DNA of 64,000 bases, from contig NC_134454.1 in NCBI RefSeq assembly GCF_030867145.1, positions 44,902,320 to 44,966,319 of the forward strand, given 5' to 3'. The notes under the pieces are model-generated. The model saw nothing but the letters and a program-made list of their open reading frames with translations. It was not told where the DNA came from and made no database searches. Shown one piece after another: positions 1-11,681 of the stretch; within the stretch, counting starts at the first letter, position 1, and each line of letters opens with the position of its first letter. The DNA comes from Opisthocomus hoazin (taxonomy: Eukaryota; Chordata; Aves; Opisthocomiformes; Opisthocomidae). Made by a program: the position numbers and the translations under genes.

Positions 1-34
1 CATGGCACCCTGGTACCCATGGTACCCATGGTGG
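1..34. repeat. Short GGTACCCAT tandem repeat
   Basis: The first bases carry about three imperfect copies of a 9-bp unit (GGTACCCAT), each holding a KpnI-like palindrome. The repeat is cut by the window edge, so its full length is unknown. It lies in the presumed upstream intron of SHC3. Confidence 0.6.
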
Positions 35-2677
35 TAGGCCCATCCATGCCACACAGTTAGCCTCCCCTTCCTAGCCATACTCTCCGTCTGTTTTCCTTCA
101 CTACTTCTGCAGCCTTACCTCTTCCAGACATGGTCAATTTACAAGTTGATGTTTAAAGTTCTGTAAACAGTAATATACCGTTTTAGTATTCAGAGCTTGT
201 GGGTGGCCCCTGTGCTACTTCAGACAGGACACACTCATTTTGCCTGTTTTGCAAAAGAACAATTAATATTTTGATTATTAAACGGATTTCTAAAAATGTA
301 TTTTTGGTCTCTGTTTTTTTCTTTTTCAGAAGCAAGTTATTTTCATATTTGGTATACTCTGTTTCTCCTCAGCAAATACTGGTACAACACTTGGTAATGA
401 TTTACAAATTATAAAAAAAAAGAAATCGCCAGGAATATAATACTGTTAAGCAGTAACTGGGAGCCTTCTGTACAATTCTTCTAGACATGTCATGATTTCA
501 TTTTAAAAGTCCGTCTTTTAATGTCTGGTTTTTTAACCTGCGAGGCTCCACGTTTTGGAGGCGGCAAAGGTAAACTTGGGAACTGTAGGATACTGGAAGA
601 TATTAAGAGAAGACTGGTAGTTTTTAAGTCTTGTCATACAAAACATTTCAGACTAAAAACTAGTCACGTTTCTTGTCTCAATATTTGAGATGGCTATACT
701 TTTTCCAAATACGTTGAGAAAATCTGTGCAGTTTGTATGTGCCGGTCATTTCCCTGAAATACGTGTTCCAGTATGCTGTTTTTTAATCAATTAAATTGTA
801 TTAATTAAAAAAGCAACAATAAAACCTATCAGCACAGCCAAGAAAATAATTGAAACCACAAGGAGGGAGAGTATTTTCGTGTGACAGTGTTTCATAGAGC
901 AACAGATTTGAGCTTCCTGAGTGGGCTATTTTATATAACAGTCAGGGTAAAATATGACTAAAGCTATGAAAAATATCAGGGCATTAGCCTTTTTAATGGA
1001 ACAAAATGGCAATGTAAAATGCCTTTTTTTCTGTCTGAGAGAGATGTCAAGTCATTTTAAAGCACAATAGGTCAGCATGAGAAAATGCATATTGGTAATT
1101 TTTCACTGGATACATTTGTGTGCTGAAATTGTATTTAAAATACACAACATGTTTTGTGCCAAGAAAATGACACCACAGTATGACCATCTGCAAAGCAGAA
1201 AATACTCTTGGACAGATTTGGAACTCGGCATGTGGTCCCTACTGCAGACAGCGCAGTAGCTAATTTTACAAGACATCAAGATAACTCTACACTGGTATGT
1301 ATCTGAGCCTAGCTAATGAAACTGCATGTAGCTTAGAAAGGTGTGATGTGCATCTGTGACGAATAACTTTCTTATTGGAAAGGAAGCAAATGTAGTCACA
1401 TCCAACTTTTCCAGACTCTGTGCAACTGTTTAGCCATGGAGATACGGCCTAAACTTCTGCTTTTGCCTTCCTCAGACCAGTGTTTGTGTGCTTAAGTGAG
1501 GTAATGGCACTCCCAGCCTAGCAGCAATATCTATTTCTGGGCTTGATTTGTGGCTCAGGTGTTTGTGCTGAAGAGGCATTTGCAAATCTGATTTGCTGCA
1601 AAAAAAGCTTACGTCTGCCTTGTGCTGCCTGGCAATGCAAGCTGGAAATAAGTCTTTAGGATGTCTTTTCCACATCAGCAGGCTATTGGTATAAAGACAC
1701 CCCCCCCCCTCCCAGAATGATCTAGAATATTCTGAAAAGAGAGATCCAGGATCCTTCCCTTGGAAAAAGTGCGTATCAGTGCAGTGGCAGGTATTCAGCA
1801 GTCCTTTTTCCTCCTGTTTTCATCAGATACTTCTTTAAGGCTCCTTAACTCCCAGGTGGGAAAAGCAATGTGCCTTTTGTTGCAGGTACACAAAGAGTTG
1901 CTGCCAGGATGCGCTGACCCTGGCTAGGCAGACTTGCTCTATGAATATCTTTTCTGAAGTTCCCAGCATTTTCACTAAACGCATTGTGAACTTACACCCT
2001 GCAGTTGCTTGAGTACATTTAGTATTCAGTTTCAAAAACTGAAGTTAAAAGAATTGTCAAATTCAAGTTCAGATGTCTTGCCTCATCTGACGTGTGTCCC
2101 AACAAGCTGTCACCTTTCTCAGGTCCTTCCCCCCACCTGCAGTCTTCCTGCAGACTTTGGGAAAACCGAGTTCAGTGAAAGCAAGGTATTTCACTAAAAG
2201 ACAGGTAGTCGGAAAATCTGTAGCGCTTTGCTACTGAGTCAGAGGGTGTACATCCTAGCTTTGCAGCTGCTCGGTGCCTTCTCTGCTGTGCCGAGGCAGG
2301 GAATACGAGCAGTAACCAAGGATGCCTCGCCAGCCCTCACCCCGTGGCTTCAGCCTCTTCAGCTGGTGCGTTTCGTCTCCTGCGCTCAAGTGACAGTTCT
2401 GATCAACAAGGCCCTTGAGTCAGATGGGTCTATTGAGTAACACGCTTTATGTCTGATTATCAGGAGCTGGCGGGCAGAAGAGGTAGTAGCAAACCCACTA
2501 CAAATCCCAGCCCTGCACCAGAATAATAACAAGATTCTAAATGTTTTTTGTCAGGTGCGGTGGCCTGAAAAATCCTTTTTCTTCCTACCTACTTGATGCT
2601 GCTGCTAGAGAGAGAAGATGGTGGAGACAAATAGGAAGAGAAAGGAGGTTACAGGCAAATTTAAGCACAATTCATAT
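35..2677. other. SHC3 intron sequence, no exon recognised
   Basis: This AT-rich sequence lies upstream of the first SHC3 exon found here. I looked for the missing PTB start (the strand just before the EAISRVCEA segment) on the + strand and did not see it, so the preceding exon is probably outside the window. Only short chance ORFs and a C-run near 1,701 are present. Confidence 0.5.
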
Positions 2678-3185
2678 ATCATAGAATCATAGAATCATTA
2701 CGGTTGGAAAAGACCTCTAGGATCATCAAGTCCAACCATCAACCCAACACCACCATGCGTGCTAAACCGTGCCCCAAAGTGCCACATCTACACATTTTTT
2801 GAACACCTCCAGGGATGGTGACTCAACCACCTCCCTGGGCAGCCTGTTCCAATGCCTGACCACTCTTTCAGTAAAGAAATTTTTCCTAATATCTAATCTA
2901 AACCTCCCCTGATGCAACTTGAGGCAATTGCCTCTCGTCTTATTGCTAGTTAGTTGGGAGAAGATACCAACACCTGCCTCACTACAACCTCCTTTCAGGT
3001 AGTTGTAGAGAGCGATAAGGTTCCCCCTCAGCCTCCTCTTCTCCAAACTAAACAACCCTAGTTCCCTCAGCCACTCCTTGTAAGACTTGTTCTCCAGACC
3101 CTTCACCAGCTTTGTTGCTCTTCTCTGGACACACTCCAGCATCTCAATGTCCTTCTTGTAGTGAGGGGCCCAAAACTGAACACAG
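2678..3185 (-). mobile_element. CR1 LINE, 5'-truncated 3' fragment
   Basis: Read on the minus strand, this encodes the C-terminal end of the CR1 reverse transcriptase ORF ([45 protein letters not shown]), open from 3,142 to 2,762, followed by the CR1 3' UTR. The element ends in the expected short direct repeats (ATGATTCTATGAT on its own strand) at the low-coordinate end. Similarity stops near 3,185, so about the last 500 bp remain, as is usual for 5'-truncated CR1 copies. It is antisense to SHC3. Confidence 0.93.
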
Positions 3186-5494
3186 ATCCTTTCTGTGAGA
3201 GGCGAAACGTATGAGGGATCTCAAGATGCTGATCAGACCACTGGAGGACACAAAGAGGATAAAGTGCTGGTGATGCCTCTGTGCCAGGAACTTGCAGCCA
3301 AAATGCCCGGGAAGCTCAGACACGCCTGGACAAGGAGGAGGCATGGGTCTGAAAGACAGCAGTGGGGCAGGGACTGCCACAGGCCTGGACTTCCCACCCT
3401 GTTGCCTGTAAAGGATTTGGTTCGGTGCAAGAAGGCGATGGGAAACCACAGTTTTAGCTCAGTAGCAAGGCTGAGGGGATGTGTCTATACAACATATCTG
3501 TTTGCTTTTCCTGAGTCAAGGAAAAACATTTTCTGGTGGAGAAGAAGAATATTTCTTATTCCTGATTACATCTGCAGGAGTAACCTCTGTCTCAGTATTG
3601 TGATGATCAGTGTGTATGATGCTTGCTGCACTGCATTTCCGAAATGCATCAGGGCTGCTCTTCTAAACCAGCCAATTTTCACTTGTTCTGTAAGAAAAGT
3701 TAGTAGCTACTTTAACTAAAACACATTTGGAGTCAAAGAAGCATTGTGGTAAATGTGGGAACTAAATACAAGCACTGAGCTGTGAAATGGAGTGTGGTGG
3801 TAGCTGTGATGGTCTGAGGGCATATGCAAGGCAGGGTTTGTAGTGAGAGGCAATCTTATTAGATGAGCAGGTGTAGGGAGGCAAAAAAAGAGAAAAAGAC
3901 ATGCTGTGGAAAAAAGAAGCTCTCCTCCAGACCTGACAAAAGGATTGTGTGCCTGAAAGCTTTTTTGACTATCTTTTGCTGTAAATCTCACGCTTCTTCA
4001 GAATGACAGGACTTTAAACCTGCTGCAAGGCTTGTTCCACCTCCACAACCACCCACACCCAAAATATAATAAATTCATGCCATTCTTTCAGGGGATTCGA
4101 ACTTTGGTTGGGCCCTAGGTAAAAGCACCCAAGGCATAACTATATAGTGAATACTGATTGCAGTCAGATAAATCTGTGATGTATGATGAGCCGTTATATG
4201 TTGAATGCTGATATGTATATGGCATTTCTCTCCTGTCTCACTTGTTGTCCTTGTGCATTCGCCTAATGCATAGTTAAAATATCATCCTGCACATGGCATA
4301 AAATTAAAATAATTTATGTTTTTATCAAGGTGATCTTTCAAGGTTTGGGTTATTTTGACTGTTCTTTAGTTTGTAGTTCATTGTCTCTCTGTTGTTTTTT
4401 TTTTTCTTTTTTTCATAAAATATGTGTTATTTGCACAATTTTAAGTCTAAATACAATGTGCTGTTAGTCTCAATCTATATTTAAAACAGTTAAACAAGGT
4501 TCGGAGTCACCTCTACTCGTTCCTGTGCAACCTTTCTGTCTTACAGTATCAGTGGGACACGTCTATTACATCTTTGTAGCTAATGATCACAGGAAAGTCT
4601 CTGCATGCATGGGAGCAAATTCTAAATACTGACCAGACTGACTATTCAGATAATAAGTTGTTAAGTACTGAAAGGATCTATAAGATTTGTTTGCAGCAGT
4701 ATGATTTCAAGAGTTTTTGTAGTATAGTTACTCTCCCCTGAGAGAGTTTGAATTCAAATTCATTGTCCACATGCGTTTCTTTCATTCAACCTGAGTGCAA
4801 TGGGAAGAATGAAGCTATATAAGAAAACTGAATCAAAATGTTAATGATATTGATTTTGCTTACAATATAAAAACAGGGCCCCATATAAATTATTCAGATC
4901 ATACTGAACAAATATCGACTAAAATTATGTACGTCACATGCATCATATGCAACATGAATATTACCAATAATATTTTAGGGTTCTGATATTATCTAAAGCC
5001 AGGTGGTTTTGCTGTGACTGGAAAGTGCATAGTATAGTAGTGATAAAAATGATAGTTACTACCCCTCACATTACAATAAAGGTTTAGAAAAAAGGTGTAA
5101 AGCAATGTTGATTAAAGACACGTCATGATCAGATTCCTAATGGCTCAATAAGGTACAAAAACGAGACTTGGAAGAAGGTATTAAGACAAATATTCTAACT
5201 TATGGTGGCAAAAGGTCTTTCTAATAATGGGAGAAAACATTTTTATCCTATGTAGTTCTCAAGATATTCTTCTTTACACTAGCATTCACTATTTACTCTC
5301 TTCTGCTTCACACTGAAGTAATCTAAATTTGAATGGCGCCTGGTTTTGCCTTGAGAAGAGAGCTAACTGACCGGCTAACTATCCTCACTTGCAAACAGAA
5401 ATACGGTCTGCTGCTGTTCTCTCCCAGTGCATTTCAGGTATAATGAAGAAACCCACACATACACTTGCCATAAAGCTTTTTTCTGTCTCTTCAG
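3186..5494. other. SHC3 intron sequence
   Basis: AT-rich noncoding sequence between the CR1 fragment and the first SHC3 exon of the window, with a T-run near 4,397-4,411. The 174-codon + strand ORF at 3,195-3,719 resembles nothing I know and has no splice or codon support. No gene is called. Confidence 0.5.
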
Positions 5495-5558
5495 GGAAGC
5501 AATCAGTCGTGTTTGTGAAGCTGTGCCTGGTGCCAAAGGAGCCTTCAAGAAACGAAAG
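5495..5558 (+). CDS. SHC3: SHC3 exon (PTB domain, part 1 of those in window)
   Basis: SHC3 is a cytoplasmic adaptor expressed mainly in neurons. Its PTB and SH2 domains bind phosphotyrosines on activated receptors such as Trk, and its phosphorylated CH1 region recruits Grb2 to drive Ras/MAPK and PI3K signalling. This 64-bp exon follows a TCTTCAG acceptor and ends at AAG|GTATTT. Its first base completes an Arg codon split with the missing upstream exon; it then encodes EAISRVCEAVPGAKGAFKKR and a final Lys, a conserved Shc PTB helix. The FKKRK ending fits the SHC3 paralogue better than SHC1. It is the first exon of the gene seen here, so the CH2 region and the PTB start are missing. Confidence 0.95.
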
Positions 5559-7107
5559 GTATTTTTCTTTTTTAGTAGTGCAGTTGACTGTATTTTCTTA
5601 GTTCAACACAGAGGAGAGGAGGCAGGTGACTTTAAAGCAGCTGTGAGAATTGCAGATCTTCAATCACTTAAAGTATTGGCTGTTTTCACCCACTGTATGT
5701 TGCATCTTGCCCTTTGGTCAGGATATACTTTTACAGGCATCTAGAAGTATGAGTACATCTAGGAAAAAGGTTTGGCTTGCCTTTGTCTTCCTCCTGTAGA
5801 AACACCCTCCTTTTCTTTCATTTGTAGATTGCAGGTGGAAGGCTTAAAACAAACAAAAAGGGATGCCTTTTCATAAAATGCAGGACTAAATTGTGGAAAT
5901 AGGAGCTGGAAGCTATTGTAGAGGTCAAAAATATACATGGTTTTGGAAATGATTAGATCTGCTCTTGGAGCATAGCTCTACCGGTCTGGAAATCACTGAT
6001 TGCTGGAAATGGAGAGAGCATACCAGGTGATCCTCTGTTCCCTGTGCTCTTTCCATAAACACCTGTGGCTGATTCTCAGTGGCCAGCACTGATGGCAGGT
6101 GCAGTGGGTCTTGGCCCGACACTGTTATTACTATGCTTTTATTCTTATTTGTGTGGTAGGAGTTAGGATCTTCAGGGTTAGGAGGGGAGGAAGCCTCAGC
6201 TTGGCTGGGCTCTTGCACTGATGGCTCTCAACAGTCTTGCACTGTCTGATTTTCCAGGGCTGGGCTGGCAAAGCTGGTCTTTAATGCTAGGTCTAAGAGA
6301 AGGAGCATAGAGAGCAATTAATTATAGCCCTTGTGTGTGTTGTTGGGCACAGGAGAATGGGCAGGTGAAAGAAAAGCTCTGTTTGCTTCCACAGCTGCTG
6401 CACCATCTAGGTAGATTCCCATCAGAAAGAAGACGGGATTAAATGCCACTTCTTTGCAATGGGAAATCTTCCCCTGGTAAAATAAGGCATATGTGACAAC
6501 TTCTGTCACAGCGTAATTGGAAATTGTCTCAGAAATTAAGGTTGTGGTTCCCCACCACTACCACCACCAAATTCATCACATTGGCATTTCTAGGTTGTCT
6601 GGCTTGTGCTTTAAACCTGAAAGTAAAGAGGAAAATATCTTTTTCCTTGGAAAGCAAAATGACGCAAAATATAATTGAAAAAGAAGGTTAAACAGAGTCC
6701 CAGGTGCCTAGTGAGACACCTTGCTGTATTACTGGTTTTAGAAGCAATGCTGCTTAGCAGTTATTGATAAGAAATAGTGTTTTTAAAGTAAAGTCTACTG
6801 GCTGAGAAGAAAATTTGCCCACCAACAGACCTTCAGATAAGTGTTGAAGACAGGTATCTTTTGCCAGTCTGTACTTTCACCATGTTTTTACCACTAGTGA
6901 CTTCTGAATTTTGTTAAGGTGACATGTGCTTCTTGAGGCTAAGTTTTCACACTTTATCCACACTGTGGGCAGGTGATCCTTAGGCATGAGCTGGGAATGA
7001 TAAGGGTTTAAGAAATGAAGAGAAATAATAATATTCAAAAGGCCTTGTTTTAAAGAGAAGTTAATTGAATACTAGCTCTGTAAGATCAAAAAGTTAAAAT
7101 AGTGCAA

Positions 7108-7358
7108 CACAAATGTTACATATAAGCAGTACGTAGGTAGCATATTTTTAATCAATTAAATAGAAGGAAAAGAAGCTAAAACTGCATATATGTAAGCTAA
7201 ACTGCATATATGTAAGCTAAAACTGCATATATGTAAGCTAAAACTGCACAAATGTTACATATAAGCAGTACGTAGGTAGCATATTTTTAATCAATTAAAT
7301 AGAAGGAAAAGAAGCTAAAACTGCATATATGTAAGCTAAACTGCATATATGTAAGCTT
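7108..7358. repeat. Tandem duplication of 139 bp with nested 20-bp units
   Basis: A segment starting CACAAATGTTACATATAAGC at 7,108 recurs at 7,247, a shift of 139 bp, and the two copies are near-identical. Each contains a run of 19-21-bp units (GCTAAAACTGCATATATGTA and a variant one A shorter). The first copy has about three units plus a partial one, the second has about two. It is a higher-order minisatellite inside an SHC3 intron. Confidence 0.92.
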
Positions 7359-8147
7359 TAAGCAGTAAAGAAGCACCTGCTAGGAACAAAATTTTCTGAG
7401 CTTACAGGCAGCTTAGGATAAGTGCAAATACAGTGGTAGAAGTACACTGCCTCCAGTCACAGCTTTGCTTTTATATCCTAATGACCAGCATGAATATTCA
7501 CCAATGCAAGTACAGCAAATGGAAGGAACTGGTCTGTTACTGCTGGGCAGCCTGATTTTGTACAGGCTGTGGTTACCTGAATGAGGCTGCTCTCATGTAG
7601 CTGTGTGGTTCCCTGTAACTGTGAAAGGTGAGATATTTGTAAACTCTGCTTTGGCAGCATAAACTGTATTGCTACAAAACCTCCTAAGACCTAGTGAAAG
7701 GCCTACAAAAGTTATCAATATTATTACATCCCCTTTATTACATTTCCACACTTTGCACTTGTTTTCTGAGTTAGGAGTAATCTTTAGCGGCATGTTGTAC
7801 CACAGCATACAGAGGTTTTAGCCTATGGCTGGGATTTTTCCTACAGCTAAGAAGTCTACAAGTGTAACGACACTCTGTATCCCTTCTTGTGAGCATCCCA
7901 CCAGTATCCTGGAGTCTCACTTTCCATGTGGGAAGGGATTAGAGCAGTCAGTAGATGCAGAGCAAACAGCAGATTTCTTTTCAGGAGCTGAAGTTGTTTT
8001 TTACAGAATAAGAACATACCATTTTCAGATATTGACTTAATGCATTCATCTTGGTCTGCTCACTTGGTCCCTTGGTGAAGATGAGACTTTGCTATCTCAC
8101 AAAAACCCTATTTTGTTGGGTCAAGAGAGGATGAATACCTGCCTAGC

Positions 8148-8183
8148 TAGTAGTAGTAGTAGTAGCAGCAGCAGTAGCAGCAG
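8148..8183. repeat. (TAG)n(CAG)n compound trinucleotide repeat
   Basis: Six to seven TAG units are followed by interspersed CAG and TAG units, ending in CAGCAGTAC. It is a perfect-frame trinucleotide microsatellite within the SHC3 intron, about 180 bp upstream of the next exon. Confidence 0.9.
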
Positions 8184-8359
8184 TACAAGTAGTACAAATG
8201 AGAAATTATCTCCAGAGGAAAATAGCTGTTGCAATGAAATGATCTTTGAGAAGTCAGGAACTTTTTAGACATCTTTAAGATTACAGTTAAGCCTGCATAT
8301 AGTGAAGGTCATCCCAAATAAACAGAGAACAAAAATGTGCTTTTTTCCACCCCCCACAG

Positions 8360-8479
8360 CCACCAAGCAAAGTTCTTTCTAGCATCTTGGGAAAGAGCAA
8401 TCTTCAGTTTGCAGGAATGAGCATAATGCTGAATATCTCCACCACCAGCTTAAATCTAATGACTCCAGATACAAAACAG
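8360..8479 (+). CDS. SHC3: SHC3 exon (PTB domain core)
   Basis: A 120-bp exon of exactly 40 codons, phase 0 at both ends. The acceptor is a C-rich tract ending in CACAG and the donor is CAG|GTGAGT. It encodes [20 protein letters not shown], then the beta strand [20 protein letters not shown]. This is the central PTB sheet of Shc proteins; the [14 protein letters not shown] segment is almost invariant in the family. Frame continues directly from the Lys that ends the previous exon and into IIANHHMQ of the next one. Confidence 0.97.
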
Positions 8480-11400
8480 GTGAGTGTAACTGCCATAAAG
8501 ATTTGTGAGGCTTTTGATGAACAGTTTGCTGCACAATTACTTGCTGTTTGCCAAAATACTCAGTTGCTCAAGTTATTATTCCACAATAATGTCTACAAAA
8601 AAAAATGAAAACAGAATATAAAGTAGAAGTCATAGTTTATTCCAGTATTCAGCACAGTTTTGATGAATTATTTTCTTCTTGCCATGTTTCAGTTATCTTG
8701 CTTTCACTCTTAAAAGAACTATGACATGAAACAGCATTTTCTAGGCATGGGACTTCTTGTTGGGTACAATTCAAAACTTTCAGTGTTAAAAGGGATGCGT
8801 TTTTAGCAGGTGACTAAAGGACTGAATGCGCATCCCCAATTTTGTTGTCGTTATTCCCATTTAGAGCCTTAAAGGGCAATCTATTCCTGAGGCACTGCTA
8901 AAAATACAGCCTCAGGGATTTTGCATTGCAGTAAAATGCCAGTCTTCCAGAGAGACAAGGCAGCCTTTTTCAAGCAGCCCATTTCTTCTTCTTCATTGTG
9001 CTGAAGGTACAGACAGACTTTGGGGAATCACTGCAGTGTATTGTGAATGATGTATGAGATGAGAAAAATCCTTGCTCAGGGTATATCTACAGAGAAAGCA
9101 AACAGACATGCGTAGTCACTGCTGCACGATTTGCTGTGAGCCGCATGCTGCGTTACGGTATGCAACTTTCTGCCCAGATACAGCTAGAGAGAGAGAGAAA
9201 AAAAATCCTCCTCAGGAGCCTCAGGATTAAAGAGTAAGAAAGAAATACATGCATTGTCTATTGCTATTACAAAGAATGCATACATTGTCTGTTACAAAGC
9301 TTGCTGTTTATTATTATGTTTTCATTGATTTATATTTACCCTTATCCTTATTTAGAAAACATCATAATCTTCTGCAGTGAGCACTGAGACTGTGGGAGCA
9401 GCACTGTGGCTGGCTGCAGTAGTTTGGAGCCTTATTATGGAATATACACAGCAGTGCTTTTCATTAAGACAGTTACCCCCAGTCAGAATCATAGGAACTT
9501 GATATTAATTATGTCTACTAAAAAAGTCCCAAACCCTGAAAGTCGCCTTGTCTTCAGCTGACGTCATGGCAGAAATGGAGTTAAACTGATTTATCCCAGG
9601 GAAGAATCCTCCCTTAGATGTTTTGCCTTTTCTCTGAAGTTGACAAAAGTGTTTATCTTTCTCCCACATCATTCTTTCAGAGATAGACTGGGTCTGGGTG
9701 CTGCAGGCCTGGGAAACGTCTGGTTTCTCAGAGATCCCCAGTCTGGCTGTGGCCTCCCTCGTTTCTTGTTTTTGTCAAGCACTTGAAGTGAAAATTAGCA
9801 TGGCCCAGCAGCTTTGCCTTCTGAGGCTCCACCGAGGAAGATGGCTGTGAACTTCTGTAACTGCCTCTTTTTCCCCAAGGAGCTGGAAGGAGAGAAAAGA
9901 CAAGACAGTGTTGTTGGCCCTTGGGGCAGCAGGAAAGCAATTGCATGTATCCCTGCACAACAGTTTTGTGAACACGTTAGGCAGGGATGAGTGGAAGTTG
10001 GTTTTGTTTTGTTTTGTTTATTTGTTTAAAATGCAGATGTGGGTAGACAGAAATCTTTATAAAGTATGCGCCAACATTAGTTAATAGTTCCATTTTGAGC
10101 AATGCAAGATGTTGGTAATTTGCTATGCCTTGTGTCAATATTTTAGTGTTGGGGGGAGGAAAATACCCCTGCCTCAACCTAAACTGTTTAGCTGTGGAAT
10201 TAAAAATAAGAAGTGTCTGACTTGAACTGATGGTTTCAAGCACTCTTCAGTTTTCTTGTAATTTGGAAAAAATAAGTTTTGAGGCAATCTGAAATAATTT
10301 TTTGTTTTTATGATGCTGAACTAAAATCTTGGGTTATCTACACAGTCTGAGATAGTGACAATATTAAATGTGTAACAAATCTTCACAAGTTCATCTCTGT
10401 TGTTAGGATCATGGAAAATAAGAAGGAGATCCACACTGATGAGTAAGGGAACCGTGGTTCACCACTGAACACTTAAAAATTAACCACATCTTCAGAGGCT
10501 ACTGTGGGACAAGCTCGAGTATTGAAAAGGAAGCACTCTTCACATGAAAGAAGTGCTACAAATAGTTGTCAACTCTGTCTGACTTGGTGAAGCAGCAAGA
10601 TCGAGAGAAACTCATGTCAGGCTTTTTTTCTTTCCAAGGAAGATAGTTGTTAGTTCAGGTCTTTAAAATGCAGGATAGGAAACCAGCCCCGAGAATATCT
10701 TTTTAGCCTCATTTTTTCCCAAAACAGTTTTCTAAAATATGTGGTACCCTCTCCAAAGTGAACAATTAAGATCCAAATGACTATTATCACATTCTCTGAG
10801 GCACTAAATAAGGGGCCTGTCCTGTACCTATAAATGAATTCCTTGGCATGGTTTCTGTGACTCAAATGATCAAGTGAAATTTTCTTTGAAATGACCTTTT
10901 CTTTCTTGGTTGTTACATGATTTCATTATTAAAGGATTTCATATGTTAAATCTCAGAATAGCAATGGAGCAGAGCTGTTCTTGTATTAGAGGTTCACGAC
11001 GATTTGTCTCTTCCCAGAGAAATATCATATCAGTTCAAGTTGTACATAAGCAAATTGAATTTCAAATGCCCTGAAGTATGCCTGAGATTTTATCCACAAT
11101 GCTACATTCAGCTAGATTCAAAATTCTATTTGCATATTGCAAATATGTTGGTGTTTGAAACATAAAATGGCACGGTAGGTATTGGAAGCAATGTTAGAAT
11201 CCTTAGCTGGTGCACAGATTGGTATAATCTCATTGATTTCACCACAGTGGTATCAGCAGAAAAGTATTTTGATGAATAGGACCCTTTGCTCCATTCATCA
11301 CTATCTGTAATAGAGAAAGTGAGCTTTAGCAGATTAAAATTTATCTGAAGATACTGTATGACAGATCTATATGATTTACTGGAGTTCCGAGCTCATTTAG

Positions 11401-11627
11401 CAATTTTGCCATGTCCTGCTAGGTTTTAAAAAACACCAGGATAGATAGATTTATCCTTAAGTTCGCTTATATTATCATGGTATTCTTTGCACTCCTTGTA
11501 GGTGAAATGCAGAGGTCATGTTGATCTTGGTTTTGGACTTTCACCCCCCTAAAACAAAAAAAGAAATCAAAAGGGTAAACTCTAAGAAAACCTACTGACT
11601 CACACTTATTCTTTCTGATCCATACAG
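8480..11627 (+). other. SHC3: SHC3 intron
   Basis: An intron of 3.1 kb with normal GT..AG ends. It contains a full palindromic CRE-like octamer at 9,559-9,566 and no recognised transposon. Short minus-strand ORFs at 9.7-10.2 kb look like chance reading frames. Confidence 0.85.
9559..9566. promoter_or_regulatory. CRE-like palindrome TGACGTCA
   Basis: The exact 8-bp cAMP response element consensus lies in an SHC3 intron. A single octamer is expected by chance about once per 65 kb (fewer given CpG depletion), so function is not shown. Confidence 0.25.
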
Positions 11628-11681
11628 ATCATAGCAAATCACCATATGCAATCTATTTCCTTTGCATCTGGAGGTGATCCG
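11628..11681 (+). CDS. SHC3: SHC3 exon (PTB domain)
   Basis: A 54-bp exon of 18 codons, phase 0 at both ends. The acceptor is CATACAG and the donor is CCG|GTAAGC. It encodes IIANHHMQSISFASGGDP, the most conserved stretch of the Shc PTB domain and part of the phosphotyrosine/NPXpY peptide-binding surface. It is short but unmistakable; an ORF-based search alone would miss it. Confidence 0.97.

Larger units (their letters stand above)
5559..8359 (+). other. SHC3: SHC3 intron
   Basis: An intron of 2.8 kb, GT..AG. It contains the 139-bp tandem duplication at 7.1-7.36 kb and a TAG/CAG microsatellite near 8.15 kb, listed separately. No other coding signal is seen. Confidence 0.85.

Noticed and set aside
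3195..3719. 174-codon + strand ORF next to the CR1 fragment
   Set aside because: No known domain, no splice context, and it lies in an SHC3 intron beside a repeat. Treated as chance.
1..5494. Searched for the preceding SHC3 exon (PTB start, GCIEVLRSM-type sequence)
   Set aside because: Not found on the + strand. The first Shc exon in the window is the one at 5,495, so earlier exons are probably upstream.
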